From Roseococcus sp. (GTDB lineage: Bacteria > Pseudomonadota > Alphaproteobacteria > Acetobacterales > Acetobacteraceae), in the NCBI GenBank assembly GCA_026414745.1, contig JAOAIK010000037.1, positions 1 through 64,000 of the forward strand: a DNA stretch of 64,000 nucleotides, written 5' to 3'. Below the pieces are notes generated by a model that saw only the letters and a program-made list of their open reading frames with translations, did not search any database and had not been told where the DNA came from. Position numbers and translations under genes: made by a program. Positions 47,513 to 56,446 of the stretch are shown piece after piece. Each line of letters opens with the position of its first letter. The stretch's first letter is position 1.

Positions 47513-48166
47513 ATGGCGACGACCATGTTCACGCCGACCGGCCCCATCCACCTGCACCGGCACGACCTGCCCGAGGGGCTCGATCTCGGCCCCGTGGTGG
47601 CGGTGGACACCGAGGCGATGGGCCTCAACCCGCACCGCGACCGGCTCTGCCTCGTGCAGCTTTCGGCGGGCGACGGGGTGGCGCATCTCGTGCAGATCCT
47701 GCCGCCCGCGCTCGGCGGGCGCGGGGGCGATGCCCCCCGGCTGCGCGCCCTGCTCTCCGACCGGCGGGTGACCAAGCTCTTCCACTTCGCGCGCTTCGAC
47801 GTGGCGCTGCTGCACCGCGCCCTGGGCTGCGAGGTGGCACCCGTGATCTGCACGAAGATCGCCTCGAAGCTCGTGCGCACCTACACCGACCGGCACGGGC
47901 TGAAGGACCTGCTGAAGGAACTCCTCGGCGTCGAGATCAGCAAGCAGCAGCAGACCAGCGACTGGGGCGCGCCCGAGCTCACGCCCGAGCAATGCGCCTA
48001 TGCGGCCTCGGACGTGCTGCACCTGCACGCCCTCTGGGCCAGGCTCGAGGCGCTGCTGATCCGCGAGGGCCGGCGCGAGATCGCCCAGGCCTGCTACGAT
48101 TTCCTGCCCACGCGCGGCAAGCTCGACCTGCTCGGCTACGAGGAGCCGGACCTCTTCGCGCACTGA
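47513..48166 (+). CDS. rnd: ribonuclease D-family 3'-5' exonuclease
   Basis: A 217-residue DEDDy exonuclease without the HRDC domains of enterobacterial RNase D. Exo I is VVAVDTEAMGLN, Exo II is LFHFARFDVALLH, and Exo III is YAASDVLHLHALW with the catalytic Tyr. SKLVRTYTDRHGLKDLLKELLG matches the short alphaproteobacterial group. It trims RNA 3' ends, including tRNA precursors. It directly follows tRNA-Leu, so read-through from the tRNA promoter could express it. The start is at 47513 or 47522. Confidence 0.9.
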   Translation: MATTMFTPTGPIHLHRHDLPEGLDLGPVVAVDTEAMGLNPHRDRLCLVQLSAGDGVAHLVQILPPALGGRGGDAPRLRALLSDRRVTKLFHFARFDVALLHRALGCEVAPVICTKIASKLVRTYTDRHGLKDLLKELLGVEISKQQQTSDWGAPELTPEQCAYAASDVLHLHALWARLEALLIREGRREIAQACYDFLPTRGKLDLLGYEEPDLFAH

Positions 48167-48188
48167 GGCGGCGGGGCGCCGCCGCGGC

Positions 48189-48779
48189 TCAGCCCGGGTC
48201 TATCCAGCCGATATGGCCGTCCTTGCGGCGATAGACCACGTTGATGCTGCGGTTGGCGGCGTTGCGGAACACGAGCACCGGCGCGTCGGAGAGATCGAGG
48301 CGCATCGTCGCCTCGCCCACTGTGAGCAGGTGGAGCTCGGTCGCCGCCTCGGCCACCACGGCCGGATGCTCGGCGCCGGTGATGGCGGGGGCCTCCTCCG
48401 CATCCTCCGGCTCGCGCACCACGTACTGGCGGGCGATCTCGGCGGCCTCGCGCTCGGCGGCGCGGCCCCGCGCATGTTCGTTCACCCGCCGGCGGTAGCG
48501 GCGCAGCCGCTTGGCCACATGCTCGGCCGCCTGGTCGAAGGCGCGGTGCGCGTCGGGCCCGTGGCCCTCGCCGCGCATGGTCAGGCCGCGGCCCGCGTGC
48601 AGGTTGATGTCGCAGGCGAAATGCCCGCCGTTCGATCCCTTGCTCTCCTTGTGGAAGGTGACGCGCGCCTCGATGGCATGGTCGAAGTACTTCGCGGTGA
48701 TGGCGCCGAGCCCCTGCTCGACATGCGCGCGCAGCGCATCGGATGTGGCGACCTGCTTGCCCGCGACCGTGATCTGCAT
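48189..48779 (-). CDS. hpf: ribosome hibernation promoting factor, long form
   Basis: A 196-residue long HPF (RaiA/YfiA family). The N-domain (1-100) reads MQITVAGKQVATSDALRAHVEQGL with FDHAIEARVTFHKE, HAGRGLTMRGEG and HVAKRLRRYRRR. A linker leads to the C-terminal dimerisation domain (about 140-196) with ATMRLDLSDAPVLVFRNAANRSINVVYRRKDGHIGWIDPG. The long form makes 100S ribosome dimers in stationary phase. It lies 53 bases downstream of rpoN, a conserved pairing. Confidence 0.95.
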   Translation of the reverse strand: MQITVAGKQVATSDALRAHVEQGLGAITAKYFDHAIEARVTFHKESKGSNGGHFACDINLHAGRGLTMRGEGHGPDAHRAFDQAAEHVAKRLRRYRRRVNEHARGRAAEREAAEIARQYVVREPEDAEEAPAITGAEHPAVVAEAATELHLLTVGEATMRLDLSDAPVLVFRNAANRSINVVYRRKDGHIGWIDPG

Positions 48780-48832
48780 TCGTGCATCGTCCCCTTCTGC
48801 CAGCCGCCCCCCGGCCCGGCGGGAAGATGCCC

Positions 48833-50278
48833 TCAGGCCGTGGCGGCCTTCTCGCGCCTGCGCTGGACCGAGCCCGGTATGCGCATCGCTTCGCGATATT
48901 TGGCCACGGTCCTGCGGGCGATGTCCACGCCTTCCTCTCGCAGCCGCGAAACGATGGCGTCGTCGGAGAGGACCGCATCGGGGCGTTCGGCGGCGATCAG
49001 CGCGCGGATGCGGTGGCGCACCGCCTCGGCGCTCACGCTCTGGCCGCCGGCGGTGCCGGGGATCGCGGTGGTGAAGAAGTATTTCAGCTCCAGCGTGCCG
49101 CGCGGAGTGGCGATGTACTTGTTGGCGGTGACGCGGCTGACGGTGCTCTCGTGCATCTCCACCGCCTCGGCAACGTCGCGCAGGATGAGCGGGCGCAGAT
49201 GCTCCACGCCATGGCGGAAGAAGGCATCCTGGCGGCGGACGATCTCCCCCGCCACCTTGAGGATGGTGTTCGCGCGCTGCTCCAGGCTCTTCACCAGCCA
49301 GTTGGCGGCGGCGAGATGCTCGGAGAGGTAGCCGCGCTGCTCCTTGTCGCGCGCCTGGACCAGGGCGCGCGCCGCGAAGCCGCGGTTGACCAGGACGCGC
49401 GGCAGGGTCTCCGGGTTGAGTTCGAGCAGCCAGCCCCCCTGCGGGGCCGGGCGCATCAGCAGATCAGGCAGGATCGGGGCGAGCGGCGCCTCGTCCGCCC
49501 CCGCGCCGGGCTTCGGGTCGAGGCGGCGCAGCTCCGCCACCATCTCCGCGAGGTCTTCGGCGTCCACACCGCAGGCGGCCATCAGCGCCTTCATGTCGCG
49601 GCGCGCGAGCAGGTCCAGGTGGTCGAGAAGACGCTGCATGAAGGGATCGAGCCGCCCCCGCTCCTCGAGCTGCACGGCAAGGCACTCGCGCAGGTCGCGA
49701 CAGAACATCCCCACCGGCTCGAAGCGCTGCATGGCGCGGCGGATGCGCTCCACCTCCTCCGGCGCGGCGCCGAGGCGCGCCGCGAGCGCGGCGCTGTCGA
49801 GCGCGAGCCGGCCCGAGGGCTCGACGAGGGCGAGCATCGCCGCCGCGATCATGCGCTCGCGCGGGGCGGCGAAGGCGAGGCGGATCTGCTCGGCCAGCCT
49901 TTCGCGCAGGCTGGGGCCGGCGGCCGGCATCTCCTCGATGCCCGAGAGGTCCTCGGCGAAGTCCGTGCGGCCGCCGCTGCCGAGGCTCGGGCGGAAGGGC
50001 TCGCCCTCGTCCACGAGGTTCGAATAGTCGGCATCCAGCGGCGTCTCGGCCAGGGTGTCGCTGCGGGCGGCCTCGGCGGCATCGGCGGGCGCGGGCGGCT
50101 CGGCCACGGGCAGGGGGCGCGTCTCCGCCACCTCGAGCAGCGGATTGCGCGCGAGCTCCTGCTCCACGAAGGCCGTGACCTCGAGGTTGGAGGACTGCAG
50201 CAGCTTGATGGCCTGCCGCAGCTGCGGCGTCATCACCAGCGACTGCGACTGCCGCAAATCGAGACGCGGCGAGAGCAT
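48833..50278 (-). CDS. rpoN: RNA polymerase sigma-54 factor
   Basis: A 481-residue sigma factor. Region I is RLDLRQSQSLVMTPQLRQAIKLLQ, then an acidic/Ala region II. The core-binding domain contains GMFCRDLRECLAVQL and LNPKPG-like LDPKPGAG. The DNA-binding end has the helix-turn-helix DVAEAVEMHESTVSRVTANKYIATPRG and the RpoN box in ARRTVAKYREAMRIPGS at 454-470. It serves nitrogen and other activator-dependent promoters. The order lptC-lptA-lptB-rpoN-hpf is the classic proteobacterial cluster. Confidence 0.96.
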   Translation of the reverse strand: MLSPRLDLRQSQSLVMTPQLRQAIKLLQSSNLEVTAFVEQELARNPLLEVAETRPLPVAEPPAPADAAEAARSDTLAETPLDADYSNLVDEGEPFRPSLGSGGRTDFAEDLSGIEEMPAAGPSLRERLAEQIRLAFAAPRERMIAAAMLALVEPSGRLALDSAALAARLGAAPEEVERIRRAMQRFEPVGMFCRDLRECLAVQLEERGRLDPFMQRLLDHLDLLARRDMKALMAACGVDAEDLAEMVAELRRLDPKPGAGADEAPLAPILPDLLMRPAPQGGWLLELNPETLPRVLVNRGFAARALVQARDKEQRGYLSEHLAAANWLVKSLEQRANTILKVAGEIVRRQDAFFRHGVEHLRPLILRDVAEAVEMHESTVSRVTANKYIATPRGTLELKYFFTTAIPGTAGGQSVSAEAVRHRIRALIAAERPDAVLSDDAIVSRLREEGVDIARRTVAKYREAMRIPGSVQRRREKAATA

Positions 50279-50392
50279 GGCTAGATCCGCGCGGCCGGCC
50301 GCGCCGGGGTGGTGCGCACCGCCGCGGCGCGCGAACCGGGCACCCGCCGGGCCGGCAGGGTTGGCGTGGCGGCTGCCGGCACGGCGGGCAGA

Positions 50393-51151
50393 CTAGAGAC
50401 TGAACGTCTCGCCGAGATAGACCCGGCGCACGCCCTCATGCGCCACCACATCCCTGGGCAGCCCCTCCATGAGCACCTGGCCGTCATGCATGATGTAGGC
50501 GCGGTCGATGATCTCCAGCGTCTCGCGCACATTGTGGTCGGTGATGAGCACGCCGATGCCGCGGTCCTTCAGGTGTTTGACGAGGTCGCGGATTTCGGCC
50601 ACGGCGATGGGGTCGATTCCGGCCAGCGGCTCGTCGAGCAGGATATAGGCCGGGTGGGTGGCCAGCGCGCGCGCGATCTCGCAGCGCCGCCGCTCTCCGC
50701 CCGAGAGGGAGAGGGCGGGGGCGCGGCGCAGATGCGCGATGCCGAATTCGGCGAGCAGGCTGTCGAGCATCTCCTCGCGCCGGTCGCGCAGCGGTTCCAC
50801 CACCTCGAGCGCGGCGCGGATGTTGTCCTCCACCGACAGGCCGCGGAAGATCGACGCCTCCTGCGGCAGGTAGCCGAGGCCGAGCCGGGCGCGGCGATAC
50901 ATGGGCAGATGCGTGACATCCGCGCCGTCGAGCGTGACGCTGCCTTCGTCCGGCTGCACGAGACCCGTGATCATGTAGAAGGTGGTGGTCTTGCCCGCGC
51001 CGTTGGGGCCGAGCAGGCCCACCGCCTCGCCGCGCCGCAGATGCAGCGAGACTCCACGCACCACCGGCCGCTTGCGGTAGCGCTTGCCGAGGCCGGTGGC
51101 GACGAGGCCCGGCGCGCCGCCCTCGATGGCGGTGAGGGTCGGCTTGCTCAT
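50393..51151 (-). CDS. lptB: LPS export ABC transporter ATPase LptB
   Basis: A 252-residue ATPase that powers LPS extraction from the inner membrane with LptFG. Motifs are Walker A LLGPNGAGKTTTFYMITGL, Q-loop GYLPQEASIFRGLSVEDN, signature LSGGERRRCEIARAL, Walker B ILLDEPLAGIDPIAV and switch ITDHNVRETLEI. These strings are LptB-specific within the ABC families. The first 12 residues are an extension absent from E. coli LptB. ATG overlaps the lptA stop (ATGA). lptF/G are not in the window. Confidence 0.96.
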   Translation of the reverse strand: MSKPTLTAIEGGAPGLVATGLGKRYRKRPVVRGVSLHLRRGEAVGLLGPNGAGKTTTFYMITGLVQPDEGSVTLDGADVTHLPMYRRARLGLGYLPQEASIFRGLSVEDNIRAALEVVEPLRDRREEMLDSLLAEFGIAHLRRAPALSLSGGERRRCEIARALATHPAYILLDEPLAGIDPIAVAEIRDLVKHLKDRGIGVLITDHNVRETLEIIDRAYIMHDGQVLMEGLPRDVVAHEGVRRVYLGETFSL

Positions 51152-52077
51152 CGGCGCTCTCCTGCGGGCGCGGTGCGGACGGAGGGCGCCTGCTGCCCGC
51201 CGCCCCCGCCCTGCTGGGGCTGGGGCGAGACGATGCCCTGCACGCGCTGGCCCGGCTGGGCGACGAGGCGCGAGACGCCGGTGTTGAGATTCACCAGCGC
51301 CTCGCGCCCGTTGATCTGGTTGGGGCCGCGGGTGATCCTCACATCGCCGAGGATGCGGGCGAGGCCGGTGGCGGCGGAATAGACGCCGCGCTCGCCGCGC
51401 ACCACCTCGGTCTCGGAGCGGATTTCGACATTGCCGAACAGCTCCACCCGATCCAGCCGGCCCTGGCCCGGGGGGCGCGGGGCGGCGCCCTCCGTGCCCG
51501 GGCGCACGGCGGCAGGCTGCGCAGCGGGCGGCTCCTCGAGGAGGTAGGCAACGATCACGTCGGCGGTGATGCGCCGGTTGTCCTGGGTGGTGACGACGGC
51601 AGCGCCGCGCGCCACCGCCATCCGCCGCCGGGTCCAGTATTCCAGGCTGTCGCGCGCGGTGATGGTCTGCTGCGGGGTGGCGAGGGTGGGGGTGCGGCCG
51701 GAGAGGACGAGCACCGCCTGGTCGATGTCGTAGACGGCGCGCTCTCCGGTGGCGGTGTCGGTGGCGGTGAAGATCCGCACGCCGCCCTCGGCTTCGAACC
51801 GCCAGATCTCGTTCTGGCCGCCGCTGGGGTCGGCCCCGGCTGGGGGGGCGGCGCTCCCGGCCACGGGGCGGTAGCGCGCGATCAGCCGCTCGGCCTCCAC
51901 GGTCGTGCCGTCGCGGCTCGCGCGGGCCTGGCCGCGGGCGACGACCACCTGTTCGGCCTGGCGCCACTCCATGCCGTCGCGGGCGGTGATGTCCACCGGC
52001 CCGCCCTGGCTGAGGTCGATGGTCTGGGCCGGCACGGCGAAGGGCAGCAGGGCGAGGATGAGGGCGAGGGCTCTCAT
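51148..52077 (-). CDS. lptA: LPS transport periplasmic protein LptA
   Basis: A 309-residue periplasmic bridge protein. The signal peptide MRALALILALLPFAVPAQT precedes two OstA-like beta-jellyroll blocks: IDLSQGGPVDITARDGMEWRQAEQVVVARGQARASRDGTTVEAERL (about 20-70) and VELFGNVEIRSETEVVRGERGVYSAATGLARILGDVRI (about 215-255). The middle carries an insert with ARDSLEYWTRRRMAVARGAAVVTTQDNRRITADVI, so three jellyroll repeats can be counted. The tail is Gln/Gly/Pro-rich. It is longer than E. coli LptA (185 aa), as usual for alphaproteobacteria. It overlaps both neighbours by four bases. Confidence 0.93.
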   Translation of the reverse strand: MRALALILALLPFAVPAQTIDLSQGGPVDITARDGMEWRQAEQVVVARGQARASRDGTTVEAERLIARYRPVAGSAAPPAGADPSGGQNEIWRFEAEGGVRIFTATDTATGERAVYDIDQAVLVLSGRTPTLATPQQTITARDSLEYWTRRRMAVARGAAVVTTQDNRRITADVIVAYLLEEPPAAQPAAVRPGTEGAAPRPPGQGRLDRVELFGNVEIRSETEVVRGERGVYSAATGLARILGDVRITRGPNQINGREALVNLNTGVSRLVAQPGQRVQGIVSPQPQQGGGGGQQAPSVRTAPAGERR

Positions 52078-52766
52078 CGCTGCCGCCCCTCGAGCACGGC
52101 GTGGGAGCGGCCGGTGAAGACCAGCACCGCGCCGCGCTCGCGCATCTCGAAGCCCTCGGCGCGGATCACGCCGAAACTGCCCTGCGCGAGGGTGGGCCGG
52201 TCGCCGCGCGCGCTGCCGCCGGCGATGTCCACCTCGGCCTCCTCGGTCCGGAACATGGTGCCGTTGTCGTGGAAGATGGTGACATCGCCCTGGAGCTCGA
52301 GGCTCTGGGCGGCGCGGTCGTAGCGGCCGCGGCGGCTTTCGGCGTAGACCCAGGCGGCGCCGTCGTCGAGCAGCATGTCGGCGCGCGGATCCTCGAGCAG
52401 CACGACCTCGCGCTCCCGCTCCTCGCGCAGCAGGCGCGCGAGGCGGGCGGTCACGGTGTAGGGGCGGTTCTGCTCGTCCGCCCCCTGGTAGCGCGCCTCC
52501 GTGACCTGCAGCGTCTCCGGGGCCAGGGTCGGGCCCCGGCGGAAGGAGAGCCGGCCCTCGCGCCCCTCGATGTCGGGCCAGAACAGGAGAAGGGCGAAGA
52601 GCGCCGCGGCGAGCAGCGGCATGGCGAGCTTGGCAGCGCGCACCATCAGGCGCCGGCGCGCGATCTCGCGCTGGCTCGGGGCACGCCGGCCACGCGAGGG
52701 CGCGAGGCGCCGTCGCCGCTCCTCGGGCGGAGTGGCGAAATCGGCCCGGATCACGCGCTCGCTCAT
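52074..52766 (-). CDS. lptC: LPS export protein LptC
   Basis: A 230-residue bitopic inner-membrane protein that hands LPS from LptBFG to LptA. A basic cytoplasmic N-terminus (RRRRLAPSRGRRAPSQREIARRRL) is followed by one TM helix at about 48-65 (LAMPLLAAALFALLLFW) and a periplasmic beta-jellyroll domain with NRPYTVTARLARLL, AQSLELQGDVTIFHDNGTMFRTEEAEVDI and MRERGAVLVFTGRSHAVL. It is the first gene of lptC-lptA-lptB, with four-base overlaps. kdsC/kdsD, often upstream, are absent. Confidence 0.92.
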   Translation of the reverse strand: MSERVIRADFATPPEERRRRLAPSRGRRAPSQREIARRRLMVRAAKLAMPLLAAALFALLLFWPDIEGREGRLSFRRGPTLAPETLQVTEARYQGADEQNRPYTVTARLARLLREEREREVVLLEDPRADMLLDDGAAWVYAESRRGRYDRAAQSLELQGDVTIFHDNGTMFRTEEAEVDIAGGSARGDRPTLAQGSFGVIRAEGFEMRERGAVLVFTGRSHAVLEGRQR

Positions 52767-52911
52767 CCGGCGTCCTGCGGACGGAGTCCGGACCGCGACA
52801 GGCCATCGGCGCTCATGGCTCGAGGAAAAGCGAGGGACACTCTCTTCCTATGGGCGCAGCATCGGCCGCCGGTCAAGGCAAGGAGCGTGCCAAAGAGTGA
52901 CAGCCGGGCCG

Positions 52912-53445
52912 TCAGACCCGCTCGGCCACCTTGATCGCCACCTTGCAGCCGAGCTTGATGGCCGCGGAGAGCAGCCGGTAGCCCGGCGTCAGCTCCGCCT
53001 CGTTGGCGATGCCGATGTCGCGGTGTTCGAGCTCCTCGGCGCGGAAGCGGGCGATGTCGGCGCGCAGTTCGGCCTCGTCCTCGCCCAGATTCTCCTCCTG
53101 CGCGCGGTAGTGCTCGTCGATCGCCTCCTCGACCGCCACGGTGCAGGCCATGGCGGCGCGCGGCCCCATGGCGGCGGTCAGGGCGCCGAGCGCGAAGCCC
53201 GCCACGTGCCAGAAGGGGAGAAGGGCGGTGGGGCGCACCCGGCGCTCGGCGATCAGGCGGGAGAAGGTGTCGAGATGGACCTGCTCCTGCTCCTGCATGT
53301 GGCGGATGGTGGGCTCGTGCTTCGTGCCGCGCAGCACGGCGAGCTGGCCCTGGTAGATCCGCTTCGCGCCGTATTCGCCGGCATGGTCCACGCGGATCAC
53401 GCGCTCCAGATAGCGCCGGGGGGTGAGGGCGGGCGGGGTGCTCAT
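52912..53445 (-). CDS. coq7: 3-demethoxyubiquinol 3-hydroxylase (Coq7)
   Basis: A 177-residue diiron monooxygenase that hydroxylates the ubiquinone ring in the penultimate biosynthetic step. The ferritin-like bundle shows ligands in RVDHAGEYGAKRIYQGQ, RHMQEQEQVHLDTF, VEEAIDEHYRAQ and EELEHRDIGIA, i.e. the expected paired E/ExxH motifs. The C-terminus is hydrophobic (LLSAAIKLGCKVAIKVAERV), for membrane attachment. It overlaps dsbB by four bases and is likely made from the same message. Confidence 0.95.
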   Translation of the reverse strand: MSTPPALTPRRYLERVIRVDHAGEYGAKRIYQGQLAVLRGTKHEPTIRHMQEQEQVHLDTFSRLIAERRVRPTALLPFWHVAGFALGALTAAMGPRAAMACTVAVEEAIDEHYRAQEENLGEDEAELRADIARFRAEELEHRDIGIANEAELTPGYRLLSAAIKLGCKVAIKVAERV

Positions 53446-53915
53446 GCGGTGCGGCTCCGTCGGGCGAGGCCGAGGGCGAACGCGCCCAGGGCCAGCGCAT
53501 AGATCAGGTTGAGGGCGGCCATGGAAAGGGGCAGGCCCGGGATGAGGAAGGCCGGCTCGTCGCAGGGCTTGGCGGGGGCGGGGCGCAGCGCGGCCATGAG
53601 GTCCTCCACGCTGGCGCCCGTGCCGGCCGAGGCGGCGGCGCAGCCGGGCAGCGGCGAGGGCCACCAGCCCGCCTCCACGCCCAGGTGGAAGGCCGCGATG
53701 GCCCCGGAGGCCAGCACCGCCGCCCCGGCCAGCCGCAGCATCCAGGGCCGGCGCACGACGAAGGCGGCGAGCAGGGCGAGCGCCGCCGCCCCCCAGTAGG
53801 GCCAGCGCTGCCAGAGGCAGAGCTCGCAGGGCACGAGGCCGAACCAGCCCTCGGTGCCGCGGGCCATGAGCGGCGCGGCGGCGGCCAGGGCGGCGATGGC
53901 GAGGGCGCTCCACAT
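53442..53915 (-). CDS. dsbB: disulfide bond formation protein B
   Basis: A 157-residue quinone-linked oxidase that reoxidises DsbA. Four TM helices are visible. The first periplasmic pair is Cys30-Cys33 in VPCELCLWQRWPYW, and the second loop pair is in PLPGCAAAS and KPCDEPAF. The W-Q-R-W-P-Y context is typical of DsbB. The ATG at 53915 gives a sensible first helix. Coupling to coq7 places a quinone user beside a quinone-synthesis enzyme. Confidence 0.92.
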   Translation of the reverse strand: MWSALAIAALAAAAPLMARGTEGWFGLVPCELCLWQRWPYWGAAALALLAAFVVRRPWMLRLAGAAVLASGAIAAFHLGVEAGWWPSPLPGCAAASAGTGASVEDLMAALRPAPAKPCDEPAFLIPGLPLSMAALNLIYALALGAFALGLARRSRTA

Positions 53916-53962
53916 GGCCCCATTGCACCGCAGCACGCCCCCCGGCGGCAAGGGTGGGGCGG

Positions 53963-54982
53963 CTAACGCCCCTGGCTGCGCCGGGTCAGCGAGACGGCAT
54001 AGGGCGCGGCGCGCGCCTGCAGGGTGGGATCGTCGCTCATCTGGATGCCGGGCTCCATGTCGAGCTGGAGAAAGCTGATGCCATCGCAAGGCCCGCCCGG
54101 CCCCGCCTCGGCCGCGACGATGGCGAGGCGCCCCACCGTCACGCGCGGCCGGTCCTCGGGCCAGGCCTGGGTGGGGTTCAGCAGGTCATCCCCCGCGGCG
54201 GGGAAGACCAGCACCATGTCGAACTCCACCGGGCCCGCCTGCAGGCGGCGGCGCAGCTCATCGGCCAGGAAGTCGCGCGGGAGGGACTGCATCTGCTCCG
54301 CGCTCAGCCGCTCCACGCCGGCGCGCGGCTCGAACACCCAGCGGGCGGGGCGGGTCTGCCCGTCCTGGCCGCGGAAGAGGAAGGTGTTGACCCCCCAATA
54401 GGGCGTCGTTGCCCAGGAGGCCGGCGGGTTGTTGGCGGCGAGCCAGGCGGCCTGGCGAGTCGTCTCGGGGTGGGCGGCGATGAAGGCCGCCACCCGCGCC
54501 GGGTCGGGCTGGCCCGTCGCGGGCAGGGGGGCGCGGGCGTGCAGCCCCGCGACCAGCAGCTCGGGCGTCGGTGCGCCGAAGATGGGGGCCGAGATGCTGG
54601 CCGTGTCCCACTGCTCGCCGCGCGCCGTCTCCAGCCGGAAGGCGAGGCTGCGCGTGGTGCGCGCCGTGTCGCTGGCCTGCGGGTTGGCGCCTGCCACACC
54701 CAGGCGGATGATGGCGTCGATACGCTCGCCGCTGAACACGGGCGCGACGGAGAGGCGCGTGCCCTCGGGCGTGGCCTGGAAATGCCCGGCGGCGCACAGC
54801 CCCTTGGGGTGGCTCGGCCGATGCGTGCGGATCGGGCCGAGCGCGGCCTCGAAGGCGTCCACGATCTCCTCGGGCGAGAGGCCCTGCGCGGCGGCGGGGC
54901 CAGGCGCGCCGGCGCCGAGCGGGAGCGCGAACAGGCCAAGCAGCAGGGAAGCGGCGAGGACGGTGCGGCGGGCTGACGGCAT
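53963..54982 (-). CDS. periplasmic catalase-family peroxidase (SrpA-like)
   Basis: A 339-residue minimal catalase-fold heme protein with a signal peptide (RRTVLAASLLLGLFALPLGAGAPGPAAA). The distal His region is RPSHPKGLCAAGHFQATPEG; the family strand RTTRSLAFRLETARGEQWD and the C-terminal SDDPTLQARAAPYAVSLTRR match catalase-family peroxidases rather than full-length catalases. It probably consumes peroxide or organic hydroperoxides in the periplasm. The ATG at 54982 has AAGGA eight bases upstream; 54991 is an alternative. It is on the same strand as dsbB but separated from it by 47 bases. Confidence 0.86.
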   Translation of the reverse strand: MPSARRTVLAASLLLGLFALPLGAGAPGPAAAQGLSPEEIVDAFEAALGPIRTHRPSHPKGLCAAGHFQATPEGTRLSVAPVFSGERIDAIIRLGVAGANPQASDTARTTRSLAFRLETARGEQWDTASISAPIFGAPTPELLVAGLHARAPLPATGQPDPARVAAFIAAHPETTRQAAWLAANNPPASWATTPYWGVNTFLFRGQDGQTRPARWVFEPRAGVERLSAEQMQSLPRDFLADELRRRLQAGPVEFDMVLVFPAAGDDLLNPTQAWPEDRPRVTVGRLAIVAAEAGPGGPCDGISFLQLDMEPGIQMSDDPTLQARAAPYAVSLTRRSQGR

Positions 54983-55688
54983 GGGACGCATCCTTGACTC
55001 CGGGCGCCGCAGGCCCGGCACCCGATCGGGAGAGGAAGGTGGCACGCGCCGGCCCTCCGGCGAAGCGGAAACCGCCTGGAGGAGCCGCCCCCCCTCTGCC
55101 CCGTCCCGCACGGAGTGCTCGACCACCCTGTCGCATTGTGACTGCCCAGAGGAAGCGGCCCACCCCCAGCGCTGGCCACACAGCCACATCGACGCACGCC
55201 TGCCATGGCGCCGCGCGAAGACAGGCCAGGCCTGAGCCGCCTCGACGCCGAGGGGCGTCGAGAGGCGCTTACCCCCGCCCTCTCCCTGCCCTGCCGCGCC
55301 GGGCTCGCGACGGCGGCTGAGCCCGTGCCGGTGCTCGGCCCGCTGCTCCTGGCGGCGGCGGCCGTGGTGCATCACGGCTCCTGGAACAGTGGGAGGAGCG
55401 GTTGACGCCCGCGCACCGGGGGTTCCGCCTGCCCGCCAGGACAGCCTTCGCCGAGGCTCTGCGCGGAACGGCGCCCTCCCTCCCCTCTCCATCCTCCGAG
55501 CCGCGCCTCGGCCCCTGCCAGCCGCCTTCTGTCATCACACCTGCAGCGGCCTTCGCGCGGCCGCCCGGACCCGGACCTGGCGGCCCGGTGACCATCACCA
55601 GACCCGACACCCCGAAGAAACAGCCGGCGGCTGTGCGGCAGGCGGTCTCCGAACCATCGGTTCCCGGCCCACCCTCCCGGGGGCGTCG
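54983..55688. other. 706-base stretch without a recognised gene
   Basis: The ORFs here lack conserved features, ribosome-binding sites or normal codon bias. One clean hairpin, CTCGACGCC/GGCGTCGAG, occurs near 55240-55262, without a T-tract. The stretch marks the step from the housekeeping block to the accessory block and may be decayed sequence. Confidence 0.45.
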
Positions 55689-56446
55689 TCACTCGGGCGT
55701 GGCGAAGACTCTCGCGGCCACGGCCTCGGCCACGTCGAGGAAGGCGTCCACATCCCTCGACAGCAGCAGCCCATCATGCTGCTCGATGACGTCCCGCGGC
55801 CATTCCCAGCACCGGACGCGCAGAAGCCGAGCGATCTGCTCCTCCGAAAAGCGGAGCTTCTTCTGCCGTGCGGGGTTGCCGGCCACCATGGCATAGGGCG
55901 CCACGTCGCGGGTCACCACCGCATGGGCCGCACGCACGGCGCCGTCACGCACCGTCACGCCGGAGAGGATGGTGACGCAACGTCCGATCCAGACGTCGTT
56001 GCCGATCACCACATCCCCCGCCATCGTCCGGCTTGCGCGGCCATGGGCAGGGCCCGCGGGCGTGCGCTCGCTGCGCCGGCATCGGCGCGCTCCTCGGCGA
56101 GGGAGAGTGCGGCCGGGAAGCGGCGCGCATTCGGATCCACGGCGCCGAAGGGAGAGGTGGTCACCCAGCCCGTCCGGTGCTGGCCGCCGAGGGAGATGGT
56201 CACGCCGGCGGCAGTGGAACAGTAGCGCCCTATGACAAGACGGCCCGAGCGGCGGTTGCCACCGGCGAAAATCTTCGGCACCCCGCGGGAGAACTCGCCA
56301 ATCCGCCAGTCGCGGCCCTTCGCCTGCTCGGCCAAGCCATCGCGCGTGAAGAGGCGTGTACGCCACCCTCGGCACAGACGACGACGAGTCGCTGGAGCCT
56401 CCTGCGGGGCCGAGCCCTCTCCGGCGAGGACGACGAACCGCGTCAT
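55689..56446 (-). pseudogene. frameshifted CatB-type (xenobiotic) acetyltransferase
   Basis: Two overlapping minus-strand frames together rebuild one left-handed beta-helix acetyltransferase. The 5' frame encodes [11 protein letters not shown]..., [35 protein letters not shown] and [14 protein letters not shown]. The 3' frame continues [40 protein letters not shown] and [20 protein letters not shown]. In intact relatives these are one protein. The frame changes between about 56035 and 56100. Either the gene is broken or there is a sequencing indel. Such O-acetyltransferases decorate surface sugars, which fits the glycosyltransferase genes just downstream of it. Confidence 0.75.
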
